Notes: a model not told the origin generated them from the sequence alone. Shown: positions 1-8,821, counted from the first letter of the stretch. The stretch is DNA of 64,000 nt from Barnesiella propionica (GCF_025567045.1 NZ_JAOQJK010000009.1:1-64000); one strand, 5' to 3'. Translations and numbers: made by a program.

Positions 1-85
1 TGAATTAATTAGTGGAGAGCCGGATACAGGGAGACTTGTAAGTCCGGTTCGGAGGCGAGTACTCGGAAACCTACCATAGAAATAT
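1..85 (+). mobile_element. 3' end of a group II intron (domains V and VI) inserted in traG
   Basis: Bases 17 to 50 read as a group II intron domain V: GAGCCGGATAC pairs with GTAAGTCCGGTTC around a GAGA-type loop. Bases 51 to 75 form domain VI, in which GGAGG pairs with CCTACC and leaves A73 bulged as the expected branch point. Downstream the sequence is exon: the traG frame is open only from about base 86 (an in-frame TGA sits at 85-87), so the 3' splice site must fall at or after 85, where the intron would end in the usual AY. The reverse-transcriptase part and the 5' end lie outside the window. The exact 3' boundary is inferred from the reading frame. Confidence 0.75.
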
Positions 86-225
86 GACAAGGCGCTGGGT
101 GCTTAGCCTACACGTTCACGACGGAAGAATCCGAAAAGCTGGAAGTGTTCGAGAAAACGGACGAACTCGGCGGGAACTACGAACTGGCGATTAAACAGCT
201 TGCCGAAAGTAAACGGCAAGGATAA
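86..225 (+). CDS. traG: TraG C-terminal exon (conjugation VirB4-like ATPase), partial
   Basis: An open frame after the intron gives a C-terminal tail beginning QGAGCLAYTFTTEE and ending ESKRQG, stop at 223-225. I recognise this as the tail of Bacteroides conjugative-transposon TraG, the VirB4-family ATPase that powers the mating channel. The Walker motifs lie upstream of the window. The gene heads the tra operon, which fits its usual place before traI. It can only be made intact if the group II intron splices. Identification rests on a short tail plus synteny. Confidence 0.7.
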
Positions 226-267
226 GTATTAACCGGGGCAATGAAGCCCCACAACCACTAAAAAATC

Positions 268-450
268 ATGCTGAATTTAAGTAATGAACAACTGACAAGG
301 CTTGCGCTGCACATGACGGGTATAAACAATATCCTCATCGACGCGCTGCTCAACCCGCCGGGCGAAGCGTCCGGCATGGGTAACGATGTAGAAATTGAAA
401 TGTTTGTCGTCGGGGCGGACAAAGGGAAGAAAGAACCAACCGACCAATAA
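268..450 (+). CDS. small hypothetical protein of the tra operon (60 aa)
   Basis: A 60-residue protein between traG and the DUF3876 gene. It is soluble, mildly acidic, with a C-terminal charged tail (GADKGKKEPTDQ) and no signal peptide or membrane segment. The 42-base gap to traG and the 9-base gap to the next gene place it in the transfer operon. I do not recognise a domain. The codon use looks like its neighbours, which supports it being real, but no function can be given. Confidence 0.55.
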   Translation: MLNLSNEQLTRLALHMTGINNILIDALLNPPGEASGMGNDVEIEMFVVGADKGKKEPTDQ

Positions 451-459
451 CGAGCCGCC

Positions 460-777
460 ATGTTCAGTAAAAGTATCGGAACGGAACCCCTTTCGGGGCA
501 ATGGTTAGGCTTCTGCCTGCGGGAAATCACGGGGCGTTGGGTAAGCCGGGACGGGGCAACCTCGGTGCGGATATTCCGCAACCGCAAATGTAAAAACGGT
601 TGCCTCTATCTGGAGCTTACATACAACAACCCGCAGGCGGCTTACTCACGTCCTATCAGGGAAATGTTCGGCATCCGGTACTTTGACCTGTTCGGGCGCG
701 TGGGAATAGCCTACGACGATGAGCGCGACGTGCTGCTGCTCTCGCTCTATGGCGAATATATCCGGGCAGAGGAGTAG
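460..777 (+). CDS. DUF3876 family protein of the conjugative element
   Basis: 105 residues, soluble, with a beta-rich pattern (GCLYLELTYNN, VGIAYDDERDVLLLSLYGEY). This looks like the DUF3876 family that sits between traG and traI in Bacteroides conjugative transposons; its role is unknown. It is followed by a 56-base gap with an AT-rich leader before traI. The family call is from memory of the sequence type and its fixed position. Confidence 0.65.
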   Translation: MFSKSIGTEPLSGQWLGFCLREITGRWVSRDGATSVRIFRNRKCKNGCLYLELTYNNPQAAYSRPIREMFGIRYFDLFGRVGIAYDDERDVLLLSLYGEYIRAEE

Positions 778-833
778 CCTGTGGGCTACTCCCTTCTCCC
801 CGAAGTAGTATTAACAATTAAAACATTTATAAA

Positions 834-1454
834 ATGAAAAAGATTCTTTTAAGTCTTTTGCTGTGCGTGGGGTTATGCACCTTTCAGGCAAAAGCACAAT
901 GGACTGTCATCGACCCGTCTAACCTTGCGCAAAATATACTGACGGTCGGTAAAACAGGAACGACCGCATCAAATGTGATAAACTCCTTTCAGGAAATGCA
1001 GAAGATATACAATCAGGGCAAGGAGTATTACGACAAGCTCAAATCGGTGCATAATCTTATCAAAGATGCCCGCAAGGTCAAAGAAACGGTAGAATTGGTA
1101 AGCGAAATATCGCAGATATATTCTACCAACTTCAACAAAATGCTGACCGACAAAAATTTCACGTCCGCCGAACTGGAAGCCCTATCAAACGGATATACCA
1201 AGCTATTGAAAGAAAGCGGCAACCTGCTTTCGGATATAAAGGATATTGTTTCGGCTTCCAACGGACTTTCCATGACCGATGCCGAACGTATGGGCGTGAT
1301 AGACGGAATACATACCAAAATGGTCGAATACCGCAATCTTACCCGCTATTTCTCGCAGAAAAGCATATCCGTTTCCTTTATCCGCAGTCAGGAATCGGGC
1401 GATATGGAAAGGGTGCGTGCGTTGTATGGCGACCCGTCGGACAGATATTGGTAA
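834..1454 (+). CDS. traI: TraI, DUF4141 periplasmic conjugation protein
   Basis: 206 residues with a clear N-terminal signal peptide (KKILLSLLLCVGLCTF, cleavage near AKA-Q at residue 22), then a mostly helical, coiled-coil-prone body rich in K, E and N, ending GDPSDRYW. The shape resembles VirB5-type pilus-tip or periplasmic proteins and matches DUF4141/TraI of CTnDOT-type elements. The gene stops 3 bases before the traJ start, implying tight coupling. TraI is needed for transfer in the family; its biochemical role is not established. Confidence 0.85.
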   Translation: MKKILLSLLLCVGLCTFQAKAQWTVIDPSNLAQNILTVGKTGTTASNVINSFQEMQKIYNQGKEYYDKLKSVHNLIKDARKVKETVELVSEISQIYSTNFNKMLTDKNFTSAELEALSNGYTKLLKESGNLLSDIKDIVSASNGLSMTDAERMGVIDGIHTKMVEYRNLTRYFSQKSISVSFIRSQESGDMERVRALYGDPSDRYW

Positions 1455-1457
1455 GCC

Positions 1458-2459
1458 ATGACGCTACTTGCAATAAACTTTGAGAACCTGCATCAAGTTC
1501 TGCGGAACTTGTATCAGGATATGATGCCACTTTGCGCCGACATGATAGGTGTCGCCAAAGGGATAGCGGGATTGGGTGCGCTCTTTTATGTGGCGTACCG
1601 TGTCTGGCAGGCGTTGGGGCGGGCGGAGCCTATCGACGTGTTCCCGCTCCTGCGCCCGTTCGCAATCGGGTTATGTATTATGTTCTTCCCGACGATTGTA
1701 TTGGGTACTATCAATGCGGTTATGTCGCCTGTCGTGAAAGGCACGCATACGATTCTGGAAAGCCAAATAACCAACGTAGAGGCGTTACAGCAGAAAAAAG
1801 ACCAGTTGGAATACGACGCACGGGTACGGGAAGGCAAAGCGTGGCTGGTCGATGATGAGGTGTACGACCAAAAGATGAAAGATTTGGGTATTTGGGATAT
1901 GGGGGAGATTATCAGTATGTGGGGCGAACGTAAATGGTACGATATAAAAATGTGGTTCCGGCAGCTAATCCGGGATTTCTTTGAACTACTGTTTAATGCT
2001 GCCGCCCTGACGATTGATACCCTGCGCACCTTCTTTTTGGTGGTACTTTCCATATTGGGGCCGCTGTCGTTTGCTTTAGCCATATACGACGGGTTCCAAT
2101 CCACCTTAACCGCATGGCTCTCGCGCTATATCAGCGTTTACCTGTGGCTACCCGTTGCAGACCTCTTTTCTGCGGTGCTATCTAAAATCCAAGCATTGAT
2201 GCTGGAAGCGGATATAGCCTTGTTGGAAGACCCGACCTATGTTCCGGACGGAAGCAATGGGGTGTATATCATTTTCCTAATCATCGGAATAATCGGCTAC
2301 TTCTCGATACCGACAGTAGCGAATTGGATTATACAAGCCGGAGGCGGTAGCGGAACGCGCGGTATCAATTCGGCTGCCATGAAAGGGGCTGCGGTCGCCG
2401 GAGGCGTTGCCGGGGCTGCCGCAGGGAACATCAAAGGTCGCCTCATGGGTAAAAAGTAA
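1458..2459 (+). CDS. traJ: TraJ, polytopic inner-membrane channel subunit (VirB6/TrbL-like)
   Basis: 333 residues with at least five hydrophobic stretches: about 26-47, 67-88, 170-205, 230-250 and 270-295, then a Gly/Ala-rich tail (AAMKGAAVAGGVAGAAAGN). A charged segment between the second and third stretches (about 95-165) is probably soluble. The layout matches TraJ of CTnDOT-type elements, the likely VirB6/TrbL counterpart forming part of the inner-membrane channel. It is the largest membrane protein of the operon and lies directly between traI and traK as in the known gene order. Confidence 0.88.
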   Translation: MTLLAINFENLHQVLRNLYQDMMPLCADMIGVAKGIAGLGALFYVAYRVWQALGRAEPIDVFPLLRPFAIGLCIMFFPTIVLGTINAVMSPVVKGTHTILESQITNVEALQQKKDQLEYDARVREGKAWLVDDEVYDQKMKDLGIWDMGEIISMWGERKWYDIKMWFRQLIRDFFELLFNAAALTIDTLRTFFLVVLSILGPLSFALAIYDGFQSTLTAWLSRYISVYLWLPVADLFSAVLSKIQALMLEADIALLEDPTYVPDGSNGVYIIFLIIGIIGYFSIPTVANWIIQAGGGSGTRGINSAAMKGAAVAGGVAGAAAGNIKGRLMGKK

Positions 2460-2481
2460 TTCATCAATAACAACTAAAACA

Positions 2482-3105
2482 ATGGAGTTCAAAAGTTTAA
2501 AAAATATCGAAACATCCTTTAAGCAGATACGCTTTTTCGGTATTGTGTTCTTGGTGGTGTGCGCTGCCGTTACGGGTTATTCCGTATGGTCATCGTACAG
2601 CTTCGCCGAGGCGCAACGCCAGCGTATTTATGTATTGGACGGGGGCAAGTCCTTAATGCTTGCCCTCTCCCAAGATATGTCGCAGAACAGACCCGTCGAA
2701 GCCCGCGAACACGTCCGCCGCTTCCATGAACTGTTTTTTACTCTATCGCCCGATAAGTCGGCTATCGAAAGTAATGTGAACCGCGCCCTGTTCCTTGTGG
2801 ATAAAAGCGCGTTCAAATACTATCAGGATATGGCGGAAAAGGGATATTATAACCGGATAATTTCGGGAAACATCAACCAGATTGTGCAAGTGGATAGTAT
2901 CGGGTGCAATTTCGATGTGTACCCTTATACCGCCGTAACCTACGCCCGGCAGATGATTATACGCCAGTCGAATGTTACAGAGCGAAGCCTCGTTACCCGG
3001 TGCAATCTTATTAACTCTGTCCGTTCGGACAACAATCCGCACGGTTTCACTATGGAGAAATTCGAGATAGTGGAAAACCGCGATATACGGGTAACGGAAA
3101 GGTAG
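2482..3105 (+). CDS. traK: TraK, VirB8-like channel protein
   Basis: 207 residues starting MEFKSLKNIE; the frame is open further upstream but that extension runs back into traJ, so the ATG at 2482, 22 bases after the traJ stop, is preferred. One N-terminal transmembrane helix (about 18-38) is followed by a periplasmic domain with the NTF2-like character of VirB8 proteins. TraK of Bacteroides elements has this length and position. It ends 7 bases before traL. Confidence 0.88.
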   Translation: MEFKSLKNIETSFKQIRFFGIVFLVVCAAVTGYSVWSSYSFAEAQRQRIYVLDGGKSLMLALSQDMSQNRPVEAREHVRRFHELFFTLSPDKSAIESNVNRALFLVDKSAFKYYQDMAEKGYYNRIISGNINQIVQVDSIGCNFDVYPYTAVTYARQMIIRQSNVTERSLVTRCNLINSVRSDNNPHGFTMEKFEIVENRDIRVTER

Positions 3106-3112
3106 GTGCGCT

Positions 3113-3403
3113 ATGTTACGGAAAATCATTCAACGTGTAAACGAGTGGCTGGAAGACCGCTTGCGTAGCCTTGTCAGACCGTTAAGCCCCGATGCGCGGG
3201 TAATCGTGATTGTTACGATGCTGGTTCTCTTCAGCGGCTTGTCTATCTACATGACCGTTTCCTCTATCTACAATTTCGGAAAGGACAAAGGACGGGAATT
3301 GCAGATAGAACAAATGGAAACCCTTAAACTTCAAATGGAGCAGCAAAGGGATAGTATTAACAAACAAAATCATTTTCAGTATGAATCAGGAACAGAAGAA
3401 TAA
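3113..3403 (+). CDS. traL: TraL, small membrane protein (DUF3989)
   Basis: 96 residues: a basic amphipathic start (VNEWLEDRLRSLVR), one transmembrane helix (about 30-50) and a C-terminal coiled coil rich in Q and E. This matches TraL (DUF3989) in position and size. Its last 23 bases overlap the start of traM in another frame, so translation of the two is probably coupled. Confidence 0.82.
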   Translation: MLRKIIQRVNEWLEDRLRSLVRPLSPDARVIVIVTMLVLFSGLSIYMTVSSIYNFGKDKGRELQIEQMETLKLQMEQQRDSINKQNHFQYESGTEE

Positions 3404-4751
3404 CGGAGGGCAGCCCGAGGTGCGGCCAATGCCCGAAGTTAAGCCGGAGGTTAAAAAAGAGCCTCCGAAGTCGGCTCCACCGAAAAAGGAACTGACGCAG
3501 GCGGAATTACTCAAACGCCGGAAAATGCTTGTGATGCCGCTTTTCTTTTTGATTTTCGGCGGTGCAATGTGGCTGATATTCGCACCCTCGAAAAAGGACA
3601 CGGAGCAGACCGCAGGGCAAAGCGGCTTTAACGCCGAGATACCGATGCCCAAAGACGAAGGTATCTACTCGGATAAACGGACGGCTTACGAACAGGAAGC
3701 CCAACGCCAGCGGGAACAGGATAAGATTCGCTCTTTGCAGGATTTTTCAACCATGTTTGAGAAGGCGGAGCAGGACGAGCAGCTACCGCCTGCGGAATAT
3801 TACGAAAGCCCGGAACTGTCCGGGGGTAACACTTCGCAACGTCCGGCTACCCGCAGCACTATTCAATCTTCGGCAACGGCTTATCAGGATGTAAACCGTC
3901 AGTTGGGGTCGTTTTACGAAGAACCTGCATCGAAAGCGGATGAACAGGCACAATCGGAAATGGAATCACGCATACAGGAGTTGGAAAGGCAACTGACTGA
4001 AAAATCGGAAGCTGATAAGCAGTTGGAACTTATCGAAAAATCCTACGCGATTGCCGCCAAGTATATGCCCCAGCAAGCAGGGCAAGCAGAACAGGAAATC
4101 CAGACGGCGGCTGTCGGAACAAAGGATAAGGTCGTCGTCCAGCCTGTGAGCGTGGTTCGGCGCAATGTGGTATCGCTCCTGTCGGCTCCGATGAGCGATG
4201 CGGAGTTTATCGACGCTTTCATTAAGCCGCGTAATATGGGATTTATTACCGCCGCCGGGAATGAAGGCGTTACGGATAAGAATACGATACGCGCCTGCGT
4301 ATATCAGACCATAACCCTGACAACGGGAAAGGAATTACAAATACGGCTGTTGGAGCCGATGCGGGCGGGGAATGTACTTATCCCTACCAACTCAATCATT
4401 ACCGGAGCGTGCCGTATCGGTGGCGAGCGGATGGATGTAACGATAAACTCCATACAGTACGCGGGCAATATCATTCCGGTAGAGCTTCAAGTGTACGACC
4501 TCGACGGGCAAAGGGGTATTTCCGTGCCGAACTCGGACGAGATAAAAGCAGCCAAAGAAATAGCTTCACAAATGGCGCAGTCTGCCGGGTCGAGCATCAC
4601 GATAACCGACGATGCGGGCAGCCAGCTTGCCGCCGATTTAGGGAAAAGCCTTATTCAAGGGGCATCGCAATATGTCAGCAAGAAAATGAGTGAGGTAAAA
4701 GTAACTGTGAAAGCGAATTACGGAATTTTACTGCTCCCGAAAACGCAGTAA
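3381..4751 (+). CDS. traM: TraM, VirB10-like scaffold of the mating channel
   Basis: 456 residues. A Pro/Lys-rich cytoplasmic tail (1-48) precedes one transmembrane helix (about 50-67, MLVMPLFFLIFGGAMWLIF), a long periplasmic linker with a coiled-coil segment (about 190-230), and a C-terminal TraM domain from about 265 with the beta-barrel layout of VirB10 proteins (LLEPMRAGNVLIPTNSIITG). This is the bitopic subunit that links inner and outer membrane in the channel. It follows traL by overlap and precedes traN by 53 bases. Confidence 0.9.
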   Translation: MNQEQKNNGGQPEVRPMPEVKPEVKKEPPKSAPPKKELTQAELLKRRKMLVMPLFFLIFGGAMWLIFAPSKKDTEQTAGQSGFNAEIPMPKDEGIYSDKRTAYEQEAQRQREQDKIRSLQDFSTMFEKAEQDEQLPPAEYYESPELSGGNTSQRPATRSTIQSSATAYQDVNRQLGSFYEEPASKADEQAQSEMESRIQELERQLTEKSEADKQLELIEKSYAIAAKYMPQQAGQAEQEIQTAAVGTKDKVVVQPVSVVRRNVVSLLSAPMSDAEFIDAFIKPRNMGFITAAGNEGVTDKNTIRACVYQTITLTTGKELQIRLLEPMRAGNVLIPTNSIITGACRIGGERMDVTINSIQYAGNIIPVELQVYDLDGQRGISVPNSDEIKAAKEIASQMAQSAGSSITITDDAGSQLAADLGKSLIQGASQYVSKKMSEVKVTVKANYGILLLPKTQ

Positions 4752-4804
4752 TAAAACAGCCCACTAAAAGAATCAGTAAGTAAACAATTAAAATTTATCA
4801 GACA

Positions 4805-5767
4805 ATGAAAAGAGTTTTTTTAATGCTCGCCCTTGTGGTGGGTGTAATGACTGCCGCTAACGCTCAGGAAATCGAGAACAAGGAAACCGTGAACGAAACG
4901 GTAACGACAAGTCCCTCTACGGGCGACTACTATCAGGGCTTTACCCGCCCGCTGACCTTCGACCGCATGATACCGCCCTATGCGCTGGAAGTTACGTTCA
5001 ATAAGACGGTACACGTTATTTTTCCCGCACCTATCCGCTATGTCGATTTAGGTTCTGCCGACCTGTTGGCGGCGAAAGCGGACGGAACGGAGAATGTATT
5101 GAGAGTGAAAGCCGCTTTGCGGGATTTCAGCCGGGAAAGTAATCTGGCTGTCATTACCGAAGACGGAAACTATTACACGTTCAACGTGAAATATGCGGAC
5201 GAACCTGTAAAGCTATCGGTGGAAATGGTGGACTTCCTGCACGACGGAGAGGCGGTAAACCGCCCGAACAACGCCATGCAGATATATATGCAGGAGTTGG
5301 GGCAGGAATCGCCGCTGCTTGTCAAGCTGATTATGCAGTCCATATACAAGAACGATAAGCGGGAGATTAAGCATTTAGGCAGTAAGCGTTTCGGCATACA
5401 GCATACGCTAAAAGGGATTTATACGCATAACGGGTTACTGTACTTTCATCTTCAACTGAAAAACCTGTCCCATGTGCCGTACAACGTGGATTTTATAACG
5501 TTCAAAATCGTAGATAAGAAAGTCGCCAAGCGTACCGCTATTCAGGAGCAGGTTGTCTGGCCGCTCCGGGCGTACAACAATATGACGGTAGTAGGTGGTA
5601 AACGCACGGAGCGCGTAGTATTCACGCTGCCTAAATTCACGATACCCGACGATAAAATGCTGGTTATCGAACTGAACGAGCAAAACGGCGGTCGGCATCA
5701 GTCGTTCACGATTGACAACGCCGATTTGGTACGCGCAAAGGTTATTAACGAATTGAAAGTGAAATAA
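4805..5767 (+). CDS. traN: TraN, VirB9-like outer-membrane channel protein (DUF4138)
   Basis: 320 residues with a signal peptide (RVFLMLALVVGVMTAANA, cleavage before QEIEN), followed by beta-rich DUF4138 sequence with the segment FNKTVHVIFPAPIRYVDLG typical of TraN. It is the likely VirB9 counterpart that works with TraM and TraO at the outer membrane. It ends two bases before the traO start. Confidence 0.9.
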   Translation: MKRVFLMLALVVGVMTAANAQEIENKETVNETVTTSPSTGDYYQGFTRPLTFDRMIPPYALEVTFNKTVHVIFPAPIRYVDLGSADLLAAKADGTENVLRVKAALRDFSRESNLAVITEDGNYYTFNVKYADEPVKLSVEMVDFLHDGEAVNRPNNAMQIYMQELGQESPLLVKLIMQSIYKNDKREIKHLGSKRFGIQHTLKGIYTHNGLLYFHLQLKNLSHVPYNVDFITFKIVDKKVAKRTAIQEQVVWPLRAYNNMTVVGGKRTERVVFTLPKFTIPDDKMLVIELNEQNGGRHQSFTIDNADLVRAKVINELKVK

Positions 5768-5769
5768 CC

Positions 5770-6354
5770 ATGAAGCGGGTATCTTTTATCTTGGCTGTTG
5801 TGTTGTGCCTGCTCTTTCAAGACCAGGCACACGCACAACGTCAATTACCGGGTATGCGGGGCATACAGGTAACGGCGGGAATGACGGACGGCATCTATTC
5901 GTCCGCCTTAGACAATGAAGCCGGATATTATTTCGGTATAGCTATGGCGACCTACGCCAAGAACGGCAACAAGTGGGTGTTCGGTGCGGAGTTCATGGAA
6001 CGTTATTACCCATACCGGGAAATACGCATACCTGTTTCGCAATTTACGGCGGAAGGCGGCTACTACCTTAAAATCCTGTCCGACCGCTCGAAAACTTTTC
6101 TGCTTTCGCTGGGCGGCTCTGCATTGGCGGGTTATGAAACCTCAAATTGGGGCGAAAAGACCTTATATGACGGTTCGACACTGCGGGATAAGGATGCTTT
6201 TATCTACGGCGGAGCTATCACATTGGAAGCGGAAACTTATCTGTCCGACCGTGTTGTGTTGCTTCTGACAGGTCGCCAGCGGGTGCTGTGGGGCAACTCG
6301 ACGGGGCATTTTCATACGCAGTTCGGTATCGGGCTGAAATTTATTATCAACTAA
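5770..6354 (+). CDS. traO: TraO, outer-membrane conjugation protein
   Basis: 194 residues with a signal peptide (VSFILAVVLCLLFQDQAHA before QRQLPG) and alternating hydrophobic strands ending in an outer-membrane-like C-terminus (FGIGLKFIIN). Size and position match TraO of Bacteroides conjugative transposons. The ending with aromatic/hydrophobic alternation suggests a small beta-barrel. In most related elements traP (a primase-like gene) would follow; here the next gene is traQ after 13 bases. Confidence 0.88.
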   Translation: MKRVSFILAVVLCLLFQDQAHAQRQLPGMRGIQVTAGMTDGIYSSALDNEAGYYFGIAMATYAKNGNKWVFGAEFMERYYPYREIRIPVSQFTAEGGYYLKILSDRSKTFLLSLGGSALAGYETSNWGEKTLYDGSTLRDKDAFIYGGAITLEAETYLSDRVVLLLTGRQRVLWGNSTGHFHTQFGIGLKFIIN

Positions 6355-6367
6355 AAAGCATATCACA

Positions 6368-6811
6368 ATGAAAAAGTTTTCAGCATATTTTTTATACACG
6401 CTATTGCTGGGTGCAATAGTCTGTGCCTGTTCTGACGATTTGGATGTTCATAAGGTTTACACATTTGATTTGGTTACTATGCCGGTTCAGAAAAAAATCG
6501 TTCAGAATGAAACGGCGGAAATCCGCTGTACGTTAGTGCGGGAAGGGGATTACGACCAAGCGCGGTACTATATCCGCTACTTTCAACCCGACGGCAAAGG
6601 CGAGCTTTGCATGGACGACGGAACAGTGTTCTTGCCGAACGACTTATACCTGCTTGATAGGACGATGTTCCGCCTGTACTACACTTCTCATTGCACCGAC
6701 CAGCAAACTATCGACGTGTATATAGAGGATAATTTCGGGCAGGTCGTCCAAACAACATTCAGCTTTCAGAATGATAGCGGGGACGATGAAAATAGTGAGG
6801 ATGAAGATTAG
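6368..6811 (+). CDS. traQ: TraQ, DUF3872 lipoprotein
   Basis: 147 residues with a lipoprotein signal ending in a lipobox-like AIVCACSDD (Cys near residue 20 or 22), then a beta-sandwich-like DUF3872 domain and a very acidic tail (NDSGDDENSEDED). This matches TraQ of CTnDOT-like elements. It is the last gene of the recognisable tra set; a hairpin at 6822-6847 follows. Confidence 0.82.
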   Translation: MKKFSAYFLYTLLLGAIVCACSDDLDVHKVYTFDLVTMPVQKKIVQNETAEIRCTLVREGDYDQARYYIRYFQPDGKGELCMDDGTVFLPNDLYLLDRTMFRLYYTSHCTDQQTIDVYIEDNFGQVVQTTFSFQNDSGDDENSEDED

Positions 6812-6821
6812 GGGAACAGGT

Positions 6822-6847
6822 AAGCACCCGGAGTATTTCGGGTGCTT
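6822..6847 (+). terminator. hairpin at the end of the tra operon
   Basis: AAGCACCCG pairs with CGGGTGCTT (9 bp, 8-base loop) just after traQ. The U-run after it is poor (ATTGCTTTC), so it may attenuate rather than end transcription before the M23 gene. Confidence 0.5.
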
Positions 6848-6867
6848 ATTGCTTTCAAAACTTGATT

Positions 6868-7464
6868 ATGAAACATATACTAATGCTCTTTGTCGCTTTG
6901 CTTCATTTGCCTGTATGGGGGCAACCGATAAATAGGAAAACGGAGATAGAAACGCTTACGGAAAAAGTTTGCTCCGTAGCGGAGTTCCGTCAGGTAGCCG
7001 ATTTCCTCCAACTATCCGTCAGCGAGCTATGCGACTATCCCGTGATTTTTCCGATTAGGAAACCGCAATGTATTTCATCGGGGTTCGGTATGCGCTATCA
7101 TCCAATTTACAGGGTGCGGAGATTCCATACAGGGATTGATATTTCTGCAACTAAAGGAACATTTGTGTATGCTGCCGGGAATGGGATAGTAAGCCGTAAA
7201 GGGTATAATTCAGGCTACGGATATTATATAGAGATTCAGCACGCAGGCGGTTTTCGTTCGTTCTATGCTCATTTAAGCAGAACGCTGGTAAATGTAGGGG
7301 ATTCGGTTGTTATCGCTACTCAAATCGCTTTTGTCGGGAATACCGGAATAGCGACAGGTAGCCACTTGCATTATGAAATCAGGAAAGGAAAACGCTTCCT
7401 GAATCCGGCGGGGTGGTGTTACCTGTTATATGAAATGAAAATACAGGCAGAGAACATTAAGTAA
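6868..7464 (+). CDS. M23 family peptidoglycan endopeptidase
   Basis: 198 residues from the ATG at 6868; an in-frame TTG two codons upstream is less likely. A signal peptide (LMLFVALLHLPVWG) is followed by a LytM/M23 metallopeptidase domain with the zinc set visible: H87 and D91 in HTGID, H135 in AHL, and H166-L-H168 in GSHLHYE. The enzyme cuts peptide cross-links in peptidoglycan. In a transfer operon it most likely opens the wall for assembly of the mating channel, a role usually given to lytic transglycosylases or lysozyme-like genes of these elements. Confidence 0.88.
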   Translation: MKHILMLFVALLHLPVWGQPINRKTEIETLTEKVCSVAEFRQVADFLQLSVSELCDYPVIFPIRKPQCISSGFGMRYHPIYRVRRFHTGIDISATKGTFVYAAGNGIVSRKGYNSGYGYYIEIQHAGGFRSFYAHLSRTLVNVGDSVVIATQIAFVGNTGIATGSHLHYEIRKGKRFLNPAGWCYLLYEMKIQAENIK

Positions 7465-7504
7465 TTTAACAAAACTTCCTATCTTTGGAAGAAAATTAGT
7501 CATT

Positions 7505-7948
7505 ATGAGTTACATAGAAGATAATTTACAGCCGGGAGAAGAAATAAAATACGTTGCAAACCTGCATTTTTTCCTGTTCGTACAACCGCTCGTCTTTTTA
7601 TTGCTGGGCTGGTGGCTGTACGGTTCGGAAACTGCCGTACTACATTATGGCGGAATATTCCTGTTATTTATCGGGGTGGTATCGTTAGTACAAAGGCTAC
7701 TTGTGAAAATAGGCTCGTCTTACGCCGTTACCAACAAGCGGGTAATACTGAAAACTGGTGTAATTAGCCGCCGGGCGGTAGATTTGGTACTGGCAAAGTG
7801 TGAAGGTTTGCATATAAAGCAAAGCATTTGGGGCCGGATATTCAACTTCGGCACAATTACGGTAACTACTGGCGGTGCGACGAGTTCATACCCGTTTATA
7901 GCTAATCCGCTTGCTTTCCGGCGGGAAATAAATACCCAGATAGGATAA
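7505..7948 (+). CDS. PH-domain (bPH2) membrane protein
   Basis: 147 residues. Two transmembrane helices (about 23-41 and 49-67) precede a bacterial PH domain with the family hallmark YAVTNKRVILKTGVISRR and FGTITVTTGGATS. The N-terminus PGEEIKYVANLH is typical of this family. Function is not known beyond membrane association. It follows the M23 gene by 40 bases and probably shares its transcript. Confidence 0.8.
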   Translation: MSYIEDNLQPGEEIKYVANLHFFLFVQPLVFLLLGWWLYGSETAVLHYGGIFLLFIGVVSLVQRLLVKIGSSYAVTNKRVILKTGVISRRAVDLVLAKCEGLHIKQSIWGRIFNFGTITVTTGGATSSYPFIANPLAFRREINTQIG

Positions 7949-8064
7949 GTAAAAGTATGAAGTTGTTGATGAATAAGCGGCTTGGGATAACGTATTGAAA
8001 AACACTTGGCAAACGATTTTGTCAGGTGTTATTTTATGGGTAATTTTGCCGGAAAATTATATTT

Positions 8065-8797
8065 ATGATACCTAATACTTTTATACAAAGCTCGTGTGAT
8101 ATTTTAGGGGCGACAGCAGATGGACTGTCAGGCTCGGAAATTGCAACTATGTGTGCAGCATACTCCTTTGATTTTGGGGTAGATATTCCTTATTCTTCGC
8201 TACCATTCCCTCAAGACGGGTCAGTACCCAATAAAAGAACTGCATTAAAAAAGAATCTCGATAAGTTTACTCCAGAACAGCAATTCAAAATAATTAAAGA
8301 GTTGTGCGAACTCGAAAAATTCAAAGGCAACTCAAAGGTGAAAGATTTGAAGTTGAAATTAATCACTCGATTCGGTCATTTGAACAGGGAATTAGATGCT
8401 GTAAATGAAATATTAATTGACGAAACGAAGCATTGGTTACATGACTACCCAGACGCTTTAACGTTATATGAGAGTGCATTATTAAAGTTTAAGAACAATG
8501 CGTTTGAACGTAATCTATTAGACGACCTTAGGTTGTCTTTAGAATTATTGCTTAAAAACATTCTTAACAATCAAAAATCATTAGAAAATCAAACTTGGTG
8601 ATTTAGGTACACTTATAACGGCAAAGGGTGGCTCTAAAGAACTTGGAAATATGTTTCAGAAATTAGTCGAATATTACTCTAAGTATCAAAATACATATAT
8701 TAAGCATAATGACAAAGTAATAGAAGAAGAAATAGAATTTACTTTTGAACTAACATCTTCATTTATGAAGCACTTTATAAGGATTAGCAACTTATAA
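8065..8797 (+). pseudogene. abortive-infection-type gene with a +1 frameshift
   Basis: The first frame gives 178 residues and stops at 8599-8601 (TGA). Shifting by one base at about 8593 (CAA-A-CTT) restores a frame that continues LGDLGTLITAKGGSKELGN through to a stop at 8795-8797, giving a protein of about 244 residues. The joined C-terminus, with a helical LLLKNIL...NNQKSLENQ lead-in, looks like the C-terminal domain of Abi family proteins (Abi_C-like), which act in phage exclusion. One extra A in the run at 8591-8593 explains the break. Either the gene is dead, the read carries an error, or the A-run allows slippage. The family call is moderate. Confidence 0.65.
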
Positions 8798-8821
8798 TAC
8801 TTGAAATATCGTGAATTGTTA

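Noticed and set aside
1586..2104. 172-codon leftward open frame opposite traJ
   Set aside because: Shadow of traJ; Ser/Asn-rich composition typical of antisense to membrane helices.
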